A DNA stretch of 21,432 nt from Mesostigma viride (lineage: Eukaryota > Streptophyta > Mesostigmatophyceae > Mesostigmatales > Mesostigmataceae), in assembly GCA_009746045.1 (NCBI GenBank), contig RPFO01001556.1:1-21432 (forward strand), in the 5' to 3' direction. Each line of letters opens with the position of its first letter. Position 1 is the stretch's first letter. Shown here piece by piece: positions 11,155 to 18,457 of the stretch. Position numbers and translations under genes: made by a program. A model generated the notes under the pieces. That model saw nothing but the letters and a program-made list of their open reading frames with translations, did not search any database and was not told the origin of the DNA.

Positions 11155-11409
11155 GGGCGAAGTACTGCCAAAAAAAGGGACCCTGTTTTGGGCTGGGCGA
11201 AGCCAGCGGGTGCCACTAGTGCTATTGTAAGACAGACCACAATGGCCACCGAGCAGCCCACCCATGCCGTAATGTCATCCCGTCATGTCACGGCATGCCA
11301 CACACCAAGCATAATACACGCCATGCAATTAAGCATCTCGACCACCCTACACTCCCGGCTGGCCCATGCCGCCCACGCCACCCGCGCCACACAAGGCAAG
11401 ACAATGTAT

Positions 11410-12188
11410 TCAGTCATCATCCATGCTGTCGTTCTCCTCGTCGCTGGGCTGGCTGGCCTCCTCCACATCCTCCTCGCCCAAGTCACTGTCCTCCAAATCT
11501 GCAGCATTGTAGGAGTGACGCGTGGCAGTTGCCGCCCGCCTCAACTGCTTCCTCCCTCCTCCGAGGGGTGCCGCACGACTTGTGCCAGCTGCCGGGTGCG
11601 CTGGCGGCTGCCCGCGCCTCCCACGAGTCTGCACGCCCCTACCGCACGCCTCGCGTAGAAGGCTCCGCATGTGCGGATGCATCCTCCTCGGCCACGTCAG
11701 GCTCAGCCCCTGCAGTCTGCCCAGCCGAGCCCTGCAGCTTCAGGTCCCCCGCTGCAAGAATGCCCTCCTCAAGCTGTGGGATAACGATCCCAGGGCACGA
11801 CAAGTCCGTGCTTCTGCAGCAGACTGACCACGAATTAGCTGCGCTCCTCCTGCTTTTGCAAGCCAAGGTACTTTTCTCTGGCTGCACACCAGACTCGGAA
11901 ATCCCGGACTGAGGTGCCGACTGGTCCCATGCAATCCTTTTGGCAGCATGTGCGAATAAGGCTCATGTCAGCGACGATGACGCTGTCCACCAGTTTCTCT
12001 GACCGCACCGTGGCGATGCTCTTTCTCCCTGCTTGCCTGCGTTCGCTACCAAGGCAGCCAGCTGCCCCCGGCTGGTTAGAATCCGTGCCGAGAGAGCCAA
12101 CATTGGTGACGCACACGCTACCATCCCTGTCGACAAAGGCTGCTGTCCTGCCGCCGGGGGTGGCTGACCTCGAACAAGAAGACGCCAT
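11410..12188 (-). CDS. unrecognised protein gene inside the transposon, exons unresolved
   Basis: Read on the minus strand, ATG at 12188 opens a 117-codon frame ending at 11835. It includes a Cys cluster (CCQKDC near residues 80-85) followed by REKYLGLQKQEER. Further down, a second frame to 11639 is Glu/Asp/Ala-rich. A third ends with an acidic tail (NAADLEDSDLGEEDVEEA and onward to MDDD) at a stop at 11410-11412. One phase-consistent junction joins the first and second frames: donor GTACCT at 11871 and acceptor TCTGCTGCAG ending at 11814, a 58-nt intron. I found no equally good junction into the acidic tail. The gene is divergent from the plus-strand gene starting at 13261, with the foldback element between them. 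I do not recognise a family. It could be the DNA-binding partner or a degraded transposase of the element, but no catalytic motif supports that. Confidence 0.35.
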
Positions 12189-12543
12189 TTTCAACGAATG
12201 GTGCGCAGCTGTCAACTGAACGTGGACCTGTCCACATGACCGACTGATAGAGAAACTAGTAGTCAATGCACAACTCCTACAGAAGACTGAGCTAATTTCC
12301 ACACATTTACATCAGTTCATCCTCGTAATGCATTACTACCTCGTAACACATTCACAAGCAGTTAGTCGACAGTGGCAAAATGCAGTTGCCGCGGAAGTAC
12401 GCAGGTTGGCGTGGGACAAGCCAACCTGGCAGTGAAGTGTCATGCATAATACGCGGGGAAGCGCCTGAGTTAGGCGGGAAGTCGAGTTGGTCGGCGAGCT
12501 GACAGGTTGTTCACCGACTTGCAGGCACCAAATTACGAGATGG
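12189..12543. other. upstream region of the minus-strand gene
   Basis: No gene is visible in either orientation. The minus-strand frame remains open upstream of ATG 12188 to about 12302, so a more upstream start is possible. Small inverted motifs such as AGGTTGGC (12401-12408) facing GCCAACCT lie nearby at 12419-12426. This stretch together with the foldback forms the divergent spacer between the two transposon gene regions. Confidence 0.4.
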
Positions 12544-13135
12544 TCAATTGCCAACCGAGATGTCAAGTTGTCAAACGAGATGTGTGGGCGGTTCCGCTTA
12601 CGGTCAAACGAGATGTCAAGTTGACAACCGAAGTGCCTCCTGAACTGTCAACTAAAAGTCTAAAGCCGCAATCGACAGTACTACAAGTTGACAGTTCAGA
12701 AGGTAGGCAATTGCGCAAAACCGACCTACCTTCTGAACTGTCAACTTGTAGTACTGTCGATTGCAGCTTTAGACTTTTAGTTGACAGTTCAGAAGGTAGG
12801 CAATTGCGCAAAACCGACCTACCTTCTGAACTGTCAACTTGTAGTACTGTCGATTGCGGCTTTAGACTTTTAGTTGACAGTTCAGAAGGTAGGCAATTGC
12901 GCAAAACCGGCCTACCTTCTGAACTGTCAACTAAAAGTCTAAATCGATTGCGGCTTTAGACTTTTAGTTGACAGTTCAGAAGGTAGGCAATTGCGCAAAA
13001 CCGGCCTACCTTCTGAACTGTCAACTTGTAGTACTGTCGATTGCGGCTTTAGACTTTTAGTTGACAGTTCAGGAGGCACTTCGGTTGTCAACTTGACATC
13101 TCGTTTGACAACTTGACATCTCGGTTGGCAATTGA
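12544..13135. mobile_element. 592-bp foldback (palindromic) element
   Basis: The outer arms are inverted repeats: TCAATTGCCAACCGAGATGT at the left end (12544 onward) faces its exact complement ending at 13135. The left arm differs mainly by a 33-nt insertion around 12581-12613 that duplicates the TCAAACGAGATG motif. Between the arms are four 22-bp-arm hairpins at a 93-94-nt period, each separated by a linker that also occurs in both orientations. The first hairpin can extend to a 68-bp stem (12640-12707 with 12725-12792) with one mismatch. No clear target-site duplication flanks it. It may be a nested foldback/MITE-type element or an internally generated palindrome. Confidence 0.85.
12686..13026 (+). 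repeat. four 93-bp tandem hairpin units
   Basis: Each unit has AGTTGACAGTTCAGAAGGTA plus GG as the 5' arm, a 17-nt loop CAATTGCGCAAAACCG(A/G), and the exact complementary 3' arm. Loops lie at 12708-12724, 12801-12817, 12894-12910 and 12988-13004. The loop's last base is A in the first two units and G in the last two. Linkers carry the TGTAGTACTGTCGATTGC motif in one orientation, except the linker between the third and fourth hairpins, which is a truncated partial palindrome. Both strands can fold, so transcripts of either strand would be double-stranded. Confidence 0.9.
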
Positions 13136-13260
13136 AACAGGTTTGCTCAACGGAGGCTGTGAGCGCGGGAGTTCCAACTTTAATTGTGCCCGCAAGTCGC
13201 AAAGCGCATTGATCAACCGGCTCTGACTATGATCAGTAACAATTACGTGAGGTTTCTCCC

Positions 13261-14531
13261 ATGCCTACTGCCGACGATGCATTGGACGATGCTAACTGTG
13301 AGGCTGGTATCGCGGAGTGCCATGTAGCCTCCGCAAATGGCAATGACCCTAAGTTTCTCAAGGGCGCTACCTGCGAATGCTCCGGAAAGTGCGGGAGAAA
13401 GGCGCATGCTGCATGCACGTTTTTGCTGTCACCGAACCCTACCGGTACTAACAGCAGTGGACAGACTGTTTGGAAATGTGTGCAGTGCACGGTGCCCGAT
13501 GCTCAGTTACCAGGAGATGCCCCAGACGATGCGGCCATGGCTGCCTTTGCTAACAGGTTTAGGCTGCGTCCCAACGACCCCACCTCACTGGCACGGCAGC
13601 TAGAGGTGGATTTCGGAGCAGGGTCCTCACCAGGAATCACGCATCCGGGAACGGCTGCGACATCTGGGGTCACACAGGAAACGCCGCAGAGCCACTTGCC
13701 GGAAGTCTCAGGGCTGGCGAACGGCGATGTGCAGCCGTCCGGTGAAGTGCCGCAAACGACGCTGAGCAACGCGACGGCGGAAGGAGTTCCTATCACTGTA
13801 GGAGTTCCTGTTGACACTCCTTTGGTTTCTCAGAGTGAGACCGGCACCTCGCCGGTCGAGTTTGCTCCTGGCGGCTCGTTATACCAGGTGTGTTTGAAGG
13901 AAAACTGTTTCTGTGACATGTATTTGGATTGGCTTGCTTGACAATGCTATAGACTGTGTGTACAGTAGTGCTCTACACTGTGTGTATATAAAACCCTGCA
14001 CGGCTTGGCACTATAAAATATAAAATTTCACTCGTGGGGGGTTGCAAAGCGGTAGGGCTGCGGGCTCAACGCTATGCCTGAGTTTGCACGCCCCCGCGAG
14101 GGAATCTGTTTCTCTTGGACGTAGGAAGGCACTCGGATTGAACTTAGCTTCAGCCACCTAGACTATGGCTTGCTTGTTGATTGTGATTCAATGGGAATGG
14201 TAGCTGACTAGTGCTTGCGTTTTTATGTAAATTGCATTGCTTGTCTTCCCATATACCGCGACTTTTGCAGGGAACGGTCTCCTGGACAAATGCTGCTGGA
14301 CAATTTTGTCAAGTCAGTGTGGGTGACGTGGTCGCCCCACACAGCTACGTGTCAGACCAAGCGTGCTGCGTGGTTATTGTGCACCCAAATGCCGGTTTCG
14401 TGCTGGCACCTACAAACTGCAGGGTCGGGCCAGACAATCGATCATGCAGTCGGGTGCGTCAGCATTGTGACGAGAATACGTTGCGACTTTGGCATGAATT
14501 CTATTACCTGCGCTGCATGCACCGCCACTGA
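13261..14531 (+). CDS. PHD-like zinc-finger protein, two exons (possibly the N-terminal part of a longer gene)
   Basis: ATG 13261 opens a frame whose first 76 residues carry Cys13, Cys20, Cys38, Cys40, Cys44, His49, Cys52, Trp71, Cys73 and Cys76. The series C-x3-C-x4-H-x2-C-x20-C-x2-C, with Trp two residues before the penultimate Cys, is the classic C-terminal two thirds of a PHD finger, a chromatin-reading zinc module. The first ligand pair (spacing 6) is atypical. A Ser/Thr/Pro/Gly-rich linker follows. A convincing intron runs from 13888 (CAG|GTGTGT) to 14270 (CGACTTTTGCAG|G) and is phase 0. The second exon begins GTVSWTNAAGQF and reaches TGA at 14529, for 295 residues in total. Its VSVGDVV segment faintly recalls a BAH domain, which is weak. 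A second TGA follows immediately, then the same frame reopens, so the real gene may continue by splicing to 16020. The ATG is 125 nt past the foldback. Confidence 0.6.
13888..14270 (+). other. intron of the PHD-like gene
   Basis: The 383-nt interval begins GTGTGT after CAG and ends ACTTTTGCAG. Removing it joins two open frames in phase 0, whereas reading through it meets a stop at 13939. The interval is AT-richer than its neighbours and contains no competing coding signal apart from a short frame overlapping its 3' end. Confidence 0.65.
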
Positions 14532-14540
14532 TGAGCCTCC

Positions 14541-15092
14541 ATGCACACCAGTCGTGAGGCGCGGGAGCAAATCAGTCATGAAGGTTACCGGTGGGCTCCA
14601 AGTCTTGTCGGTCCAGCAGTGCCACAACGCACTGCACAATCTCACCGCAACAGCGGCTTTGGCCCATGCGCGGTGAGCTCCATTACCCCTGGCCAACCAA
14701 CTCCAGCGATCACGGCCATGCCGGCCACAGAAACAGAGAGCCAGCGAAACAAGGTCATCGAACCGAGTGCGCCCACGGCAGAGCCTACGGCAGCGACCCG
14801 GACCAGGGCTGGAGCCGCGCCCAAGGCAGCGGCAACCACGGCAGCGGGATCCAAGGGAGCCGGGTCCAAAGCTGCACCCGCGCCCAAGGCAGCGGCAAGC
14901 ACGGCAACAAGACAAAAGAGGAAGGTGGCACCTTCTGCTGGCAAGGAAAACATTCGACCAACATCCAATGGCCAAGCTAAGGGCGTATCCAGGGCAGCTA
15001 AAGGCAGGGTTGCTGTGGTGTCTGTGGATGACGATGAGGATTGGATTGACCAGTCATGGTGCGGACATGATGATTACAGACACCGACGATGA
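14541..15092 (+). CDS. Ala/Lys-rich basic segment with nuclear-localisation-like motif (exon of the same gene?)
   Basis: This open frame is in the same frame as the second exon of the PHD-like gene but is separated from it by two TGA codons (14529-14534). The latter half is protein-like: a low-complexity Ala/Thr/Lys/Pro stretch (AAPKAAATTAAGSKGAGSK), a basic TRQKRKVAPSAGKENIRP motif typical of nuclear import signals, and an acidic VSVDDDEDWIDQS patch. The first 45 residues are less convincing, so the true exon may start downstream at an unidentified acceptor. It overlaps the next frame by 26 nt. Most simply, it is the middle of one gene running 13261-16020, with a second intron hiding the stops. 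Confidence 0.4.
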   Translation: MHTSREAREQISHEGYRWAPSLVGPAVPQRTAQSHRNSGFGPCAVSSITPGQPTPAITAMPATETESQRNKVIEPSAPTAEPTAATRTRAGAAPKAAATTAAGSKGAGSKAAPAPKAAASTATRQKRKVAPSAGKENIRPTSNGQAKGVSRAAKGRVAVVSVDDDEDWIDQSWCGHDDYRHRR

Positions 15093-16020
15093 AACCATGC
15101 TTGCACACCAAGAAGCACAGCCACTGGCGACCAGGCAAAGCGTGCAGCGCGCATCTGACAACAAGCTGCAGCAGTACACTAAGGAGCTGGAAAATGCAGC
15201 TGGAGAGCGGCGCAAGATGGAGGAAGAGCGGCGCAAGATGGAGGAAGAGCGGCGCAAGTTGGAGCAAGAGCGGCGCAAGTTGGAGGAAGAGGTGGCGCAG
15301 CTACGTAAGCGCGGGGAGGAGTCGCAGCAGCCGCAGTCGCTGCCGTCGCAGCAGCCGCAGTCGCTGCCGTCGCAGCAGCCGCAGTCGCTGCCGTCGCAGC
15401 AGCCGCAGTCGCTGCCGTCACTGCCGTGGCCACTGCTGCAACGGCAGCAGCCTCTGCCGCCATCACCATCACCACAGCCATCGCAAACAAGTCAGCCGAT
15501 CCTGCAGCAGCTGTTGGACATGTTGGAGCCGCAGCCGCACTTGCAGCCGGTGCCACCCCCGCCGCCACCGCCTCCGCCACAGCAGCCACAACCGCAGCTG
15601 CAGCCGCAAACGAGGTTGCAGTTTTTGCAACAGATGTGGCATCTAGTGGAGCAGCAGCCGCGGGAGCAGCAGCAGCAGTTCTTGCACCAGATGTTGCAGC
15701 CTGTTCAGCCGCAGTTGCAGCGAAACTATGGGTTGCTGGGCATCGGCATGGGCGATACATCAGCAGTCAGAAGCATGAGCGACCGCGGTGTTCTCAACCA
15801 TTCAGGCATGGCAGCTGACCATGGTGTACAGCTAGCCATGCACGGGCTGGCAGACACGATGGATCGCTTTGCATGCCTCCTAGTACCTAACAGCCGTACT
15901 GAGTCCCATGGCGCTCTGCCACTGTCGGCGTACCATGGCAATGCCAGCGCGGGGCGCGGGTTGCCGTACCAGTTCAACGGCAGCATCTATGGGCAACCTA
16001 GCGGGTGTCACATGCAATAG
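15067..16020 (+). CDS. coiled-coil, Gln/Pro-rich protein (C-terminal part of the transposon gene)
   Basis: The 317-codon frame from ATG 15067 is open to TAG at 16018-16020. Residues about 30-82 form a highly charged coiled coil with four copies of ERRK(M/L)E(E/Q), encoded by a 21-bp tandem repeat starting at 15205, 15226, 15247 and 15268. Then come four copies of QQPQSLPS, from a 24-bp repeat at 15325-15420. A Pro/Gln-rich region with a run of nine Pro follows, then two related helical motifs (FLQQMWHLVEQQ and FLHQMLQPVQPQ). The last ~95 residues are complex sequence, not repeats. Gln/Pro-rich and coiled-coil regions fit a transcription or chromatin regulator that oligomerises. It lies +1 relative to the preceding frame. 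No splice pair I tested restores the frame, so an indel, an error or a separate start at 15067 are all possible. Confidence 0.5.
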   Translation: MMITDTDDETMLAHQEAQPLATRQSVQRASDNKLQQYTKELENAAGERRKMEEERRKMEEERRKLEQERRKLEEEVAQLRKRGEESQQPQSLPSQQPQSLPSQQPQSLPSQQPQSLPSLPWPLLQRQQPLPPSPSPQPSQTSQPILQQLLDMLEPQPHLQPVPPPPPPPPPQQPQPQLQPQTRLQFLQQMWHLVEQQPREQQQQFLHQMLQPVQPQLQRNYGLLGIGMGDTSAVRSMSDRGVLNHSGMAADHGVQLAMHGLADTMDRFACLLVPNSRTESHGALPLSAYHGNASAGRGLPYQFNGSIYGQPSGCHMQ

Positions 16021-16400
16021 TAGGTGCTGCCATCCTTTTGTTAGAGGCTGACCAGTGACCAAGGTACAGTGACCTATCGGTGGAGACAACTTTCTTGCCA
16101 ATGTGGCTGGCTTTTAGTGGCTACCTTGGACATAGCAGGATGACAAGGTATTGGGCTTGCGAAAAATGTGATGGCCAAGAGAGTCAGCATGTAAGCTGGC
16201 TGCCATTTCGTCTTGACAGTGCCCAGCTGCACTTGACATCATAAAGGTTCTTGTGCTGGGTCCCTCATGCAATATACTTGGACTGCAGCTCCTTGATCAG
16301 TAGTTGTTGTGACTTCAAACTGCATTGGCATGGTCATAACACAGGCAAGTAGGCACAAGAAGCACACACACATCATTGATGAAAATCACGCGCATTGTAA
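16021..16400 (+). other. 3' region of the coiled-coil gene; TGTAA at 16190-16194
   Basis: There is no gene here. TGTAA, the poly(A) signal favoured in green algae, occurs 170 nt after the stop codon, and another is at about 16396. This is a plausible 3' end but only a five-base match, so it is weak evidence on its own. Confidence 0.3.
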
Positions 16401-16429
16401 TATGGCATGGGATGTGCCAGGGCACTTAA

Positions 16430-16670
16430 CTGGTGCATGGGGCATGGAGCATGTAGCAATCAGGCCATATATATGGCCGGGCATGGGGGGCTTGGTTTTG
16501 GGCACATGGGGCATGGGGCATGGGGCATGGGGTATGGGGGAATGGGAGCAACGATGTTTGACAGTTGGCTTGCGGTTCGTGGCATGTGTGGCATGGAGCA
16601 TCGAACATGCTGTAGAAGGGCATGGGGCATGGGGCATGATGGGGCATGAGCCATGGGGCATGGGGCATAT
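16430..16670 (+). repeat. (CATGGGG)n heptamer-like repeats
   Basis: A 7-bp unit, CATGGGG, occurs in a clean run at about 16505-16540 and in interrupted runs at 16621-16668, with scattered copies between. The clean run places four GGGG blocks 3 nt apart, a strong G-quadruplex pattern on the plus strand. Translations of this region (MGHGAWGMG on plus, MPHAPCPMP on minus) are artefacts of the repeat. It lies about 100-250 bp inside the right end of the transposon. Confidence 0.85.
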
Positions 16671-16773
16671 TAGAGCATCACTAGGGCACAGTTCCAGGGC
16701 ATGTGGCAGGTGGTTTAGGTGGCCAAAAGCATGGGAAATGTCGCATCTTGATAAATTTTTAATAAACGGTTCA

Positions 16774-16805
16774 GATTTTAACATACTAAAAAAAACCAGC
16801 CCTTA
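16774..16805 (-). repeat. right TIR and right target-site copy (TTA)
   Basis: This is the exact reverse complement of the left TIR over 29 bp, including the eight-A run, followed by TTA. Interior to it, GTTTATTAAAAATTTAT (read on the minus strand) loosely echoes the GTTTATATTTTTAATAAA inside the left end, so the TIR may once have been longer. Confidence 0.85.
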
Positions 16806-17243
16806 GGACGTTTAATACAAGAACGTACCATAACGGGCATTTATTCGTGCCCAGGCGCACAAGAAAGGCCACCCTTTCATGGAGAGGTCGGGCGCGCATG
16901 GCGCAGGCCTAATGTTATCTTACCGCAAAATGACGGGAAAGGTAAAGATAGCAGCGGGAATTTTTACGGCTTTAGAAACATCATTAAACTAGCTTCCATT
17001 AGGACCATCAAAACTGGCAACAATCGACAATCACACCTGCAGGCATCAATTATACTTTATTCATCCCGACAGAAATTCAGGCCGGACCCCCCTGCCGATG
17101 GTAAAGAAAAAGAGCCCGCGACATTATAGATCGCAACTATCCCACCATAAATTAGAATCAGTAACTAATTTTCTCCAAGAATCGAGCATTTTTTCTGCTT
17201 TCCGCGAGCCAGATTTGTCACGTTTCGTCTAAAAGCAGTCGCC
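16806..17243. other. right flank of the transposon, nothing firm
   Basis: If the transposon sits in a host intron, the rest of that intron and the next exon should be here. Candidate acceptors (for example CACACCTGCAG ending near 17041, or AAAAGCAG ending at 17238) are visible, but no exon can be chosen between them. No repeats or RNA genes are seen. Confidence 0.4.
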
Positions 17244-17534
17244 ATGGCCACTTCCGCAAGGGGTGCGCGCACCGTGCACCCACTTTTCACGGTACGGAGG
17301 GTACCGCGGAATTTTTTTGGCGCGGAAAATATTCGCCGCCAAAAATTAACCATGCATGCATGCCCGTCGTCTCCAAACATTGCATTACATGCACGTGACG
17401 GCGTGTTCCCTCGGTCATGGTGCGCGGCGGTGCCAGCTGGACTGATGTCATGCCCTCCACGTAGGCTCGTTCTACATTTCAAAACTGATCCATGGCGCAT
17501 AATTAGAATTTTGGAAGGTAGAATCAGGTTCTGA
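17244..17534 (+). CDS. hypothetical 96-residue open frame
   Basis: ATG 17244 has a strong initiation context (GTCGCCATGGCC) and the frame is open for 96 codons. It includes a basic stretch around RRVPRNFFGAENIRRQ. I recognise no domain, and an overlapping minus-strand frame of 111 codons (17165-17500) competes with it. The 17314-17345 palindrome falls inside it, which argues that the region may be regulatory instead. It could also contain an exon of the gene that begins at 9618. Confidence 0.2.
   Translation: MATSARGARTVHPLFTVRRVPRNFFGAENIRRQKLTMHACPSSPNIALHARDGVFPRSWCAAVPAGLMSCPPRRLVLHFKTDPWRIIRILEGRIRF
17290..17345. promoter_or_regulatory. paired palindromes with E2F-like sites
   Basis: CGGTAC and GTACCG form a 6-bp stem with a 5-nt loop (17290-17306). 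Just downstream, TTTTTGGCG (17314-17322) faces CGCCAAAAA (17337-17345). TTTGGCGC matches the E2F/DP consensus TTTSSCGC, and the opposite arm is a TTTTTGGCGGC near-match. Two opposed E2F-like sites about 14 bp apart would suit a cell-cycle regulated promoter. No matching transcript start is proven. Confidence 0.35.
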
Positions 17535-17863
17535 AGGTTCTACATAGTAGCCTAGTAAGGGTACACTAACATGTAGCCCAGTAGTTACTAATCCTGCGAT
17601 CATGACGGAATATACATGTAGTGATACTAATCGATACATGTAGTACACATGGTTGGCGCACAGAATGTTGTACAACCTGCCCTACATGTCGGAAAAACGC
17701 ACACTCTGACAAACGTGATTGAAATATATTGTACAACATCATCACTAACGCTACATCCGGAACTGTTCTAGTGAATAGCATTACAATGTACTCCCCGGCA
17801 GGTGTGGGTGCCCGAGTACTTGGGAGTCTGAACACGCAGTGTCGACTCCTATTGGTGCAAAAA
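17535..17863. other. no gene recognised
   Basis: This is AT-rich sequence with repeated ATACATGTAGT (17611 and about 17634) and TGTACAAC motifs. A minus-strand open frame of 89 codons (17566-17835) has no recognisable feature and is probably chance. Confidence 0.4.
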
Positions 17864-17873
17864 GTCGTTTGGT

Positions 17874-18457
17874 GTGAAACGACTGGTCCAACCTAAAAAA
17901 ATTTTGAATTTTTGCCGTGTCCAGTAACGGTCCTAGGTTGCACCCGCGGGACGTTCCGGCAGCTGTACAGAATAGATCAGAAAGATACGCCGCGGAATGA
18001 CGCCAGTGCCCGGCAAATGTGAGTCGGGAACTGAACAGTCACTACAGACGTCGAAAATCTATTGCTCCACCCCCCCAAAAAAAGCGTTCCGGAACTGTTC
18101 GAAGCGAATAGCACTGACAGGATTCGAACCTGCGTCCAGAGTGAGGTTGCGGAGTGAGGGAGGCCAGCCATCATGGTCCGCACACAAATCTGGCTCGGGT
18201 CCGATCCCTGTCAGTGCTCTTCGCTTCGAACAGGTCCGGAACGCTTTTTTGTGGGGATGGAGCAATAAATACTCGACATTTGCAGTGACTGTTCAGTTCC
18301 GGGCTCACAAATGATTTGCCGGGCACAGGCGTCGTTGCGCGGCGTATCTTTGTGATCTTTTCTGTACAGCTGTCGGAACGTCCCGCGGGTGCAACCTAGG
18401 ACCGTTACTGGACACGGCAAAAATTTAAAATTTTTCAGGTTGGACCAGTCGTTTCAC
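17874..18457. mobile_element. 584-bp foldback element with diverged arms
   Basis: GTGAAACGACTGGTCCAACC at 17874 faces its exact complement ending at 18457. The inverted repeat continues inward for about 240 bp on each side, at roughly 85-90 percent identity by eye. Shared landmarks are CCGTGTCCAGTAACGGTCCT, CCCGCGGGACGTTCC, the GAACTGAACAGTCACT segment and AAAGCGTTCCGGA. The arms carry independent substitutions and small indels, so this is an old inverted pair and not an assembly palindrome. No clear target-site duplication is seen, and similarity fades outward from 17873. A small GTCGTTT/AAACGAC hairpin (17864-17883) straddles the left edge. No protein is encoded. Confidence 0.88.
18110..18218. 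ncRNA. tRNA-like centre of the foldback (not a canonical tRNA)
   Basis: AGCACTG (18110-18116) and CAGTGCT (18212-18218) could form a 7-bp acceptor-like stem. On the minus strand the left arm reads GCAGGTTCGAATCCTGT, containing an exact pol III B-box (GGTTCGAATCC) and a TTCGAAT T-loop. It then runs into the acceptor-like strand and, about 30 nt later, a run of seven T (18083-18077), which is a pol III type terminator. The right arm on plus has a mutated version (GGGTCCGATCC) followed by T6. The 109-nt length, the missing A-box and poor D and anticodon arms rule out an ordinary tRNA. A tRNA-derived (SINE-like) origin of the arms is an inference. Confidence 0.35.

Larger units (their letters stand above)
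9693..16802 (+). mobile_element. 7.1-kb TIR DNA transposon, PIF/Harbinger-like by its termini
   Basis: A perfect 29-bp inverted repeat beginning GGGCTGGTTTTTTTTAGTAT lies at 9693-9721 and, reverse complemented, at 16774-16802. The trinucleotide TTA directly abuts both outer ends (9690-9692 and 16803-16805), exactly as a target-site duplication should. A 3-bp TWA target and TIRs opening with GG/GGG are the established hallmark of PIF/Harbinger elements, so I assign that superfamily tentatively. The predicted empty site is AGCGCTATCTTAGGACGTTT. Internally the element holds a minus-strand gene (11410-12188), a 592-bp foldback, a plus-strand gene region (13261-16020) and two heptamer microsatellites. 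No DDE transposase or MYB/SANT partner is visible. The element may be non-autonomous with cargo, or its transposase may be fragmented by introns. The boundaries are firm and the class is inferred. Confidence 0.82.

Noticed and set aside
10746-11261. Minus-strand 171-codon frame starting MGCSVAIVVCLTIALVAPAG, resembling a secreted protein
   Set aside because: The start looks like a signal peptide, but nearly all the rest is the heptamer repeat, and an overlapping minus-strand frame is equally open. The hydrophobic start is probably chance.
10746-15760. Ala-rich and Ser/Cys/Arg-rich frames opposite or beside the transposon genes
   Set aside because: They are shadow frames of the GCN-rich 21-bp and 24-bp coding repeats and of the heptamer array.
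16309-16806. Met/His/Gly/Trp-rich and Met/Pro/His/Cys-rich frames
   Set aside because: They come from CATGGGG repeats and run into the transposon's right TIR.
18110-18218. Functional tRNA gene
   Set aside because: There is a good T-arm and acceptor-like pairing, but the length is 109 nt, no A-box is present, and the D and anticodon arms do not fold properly.
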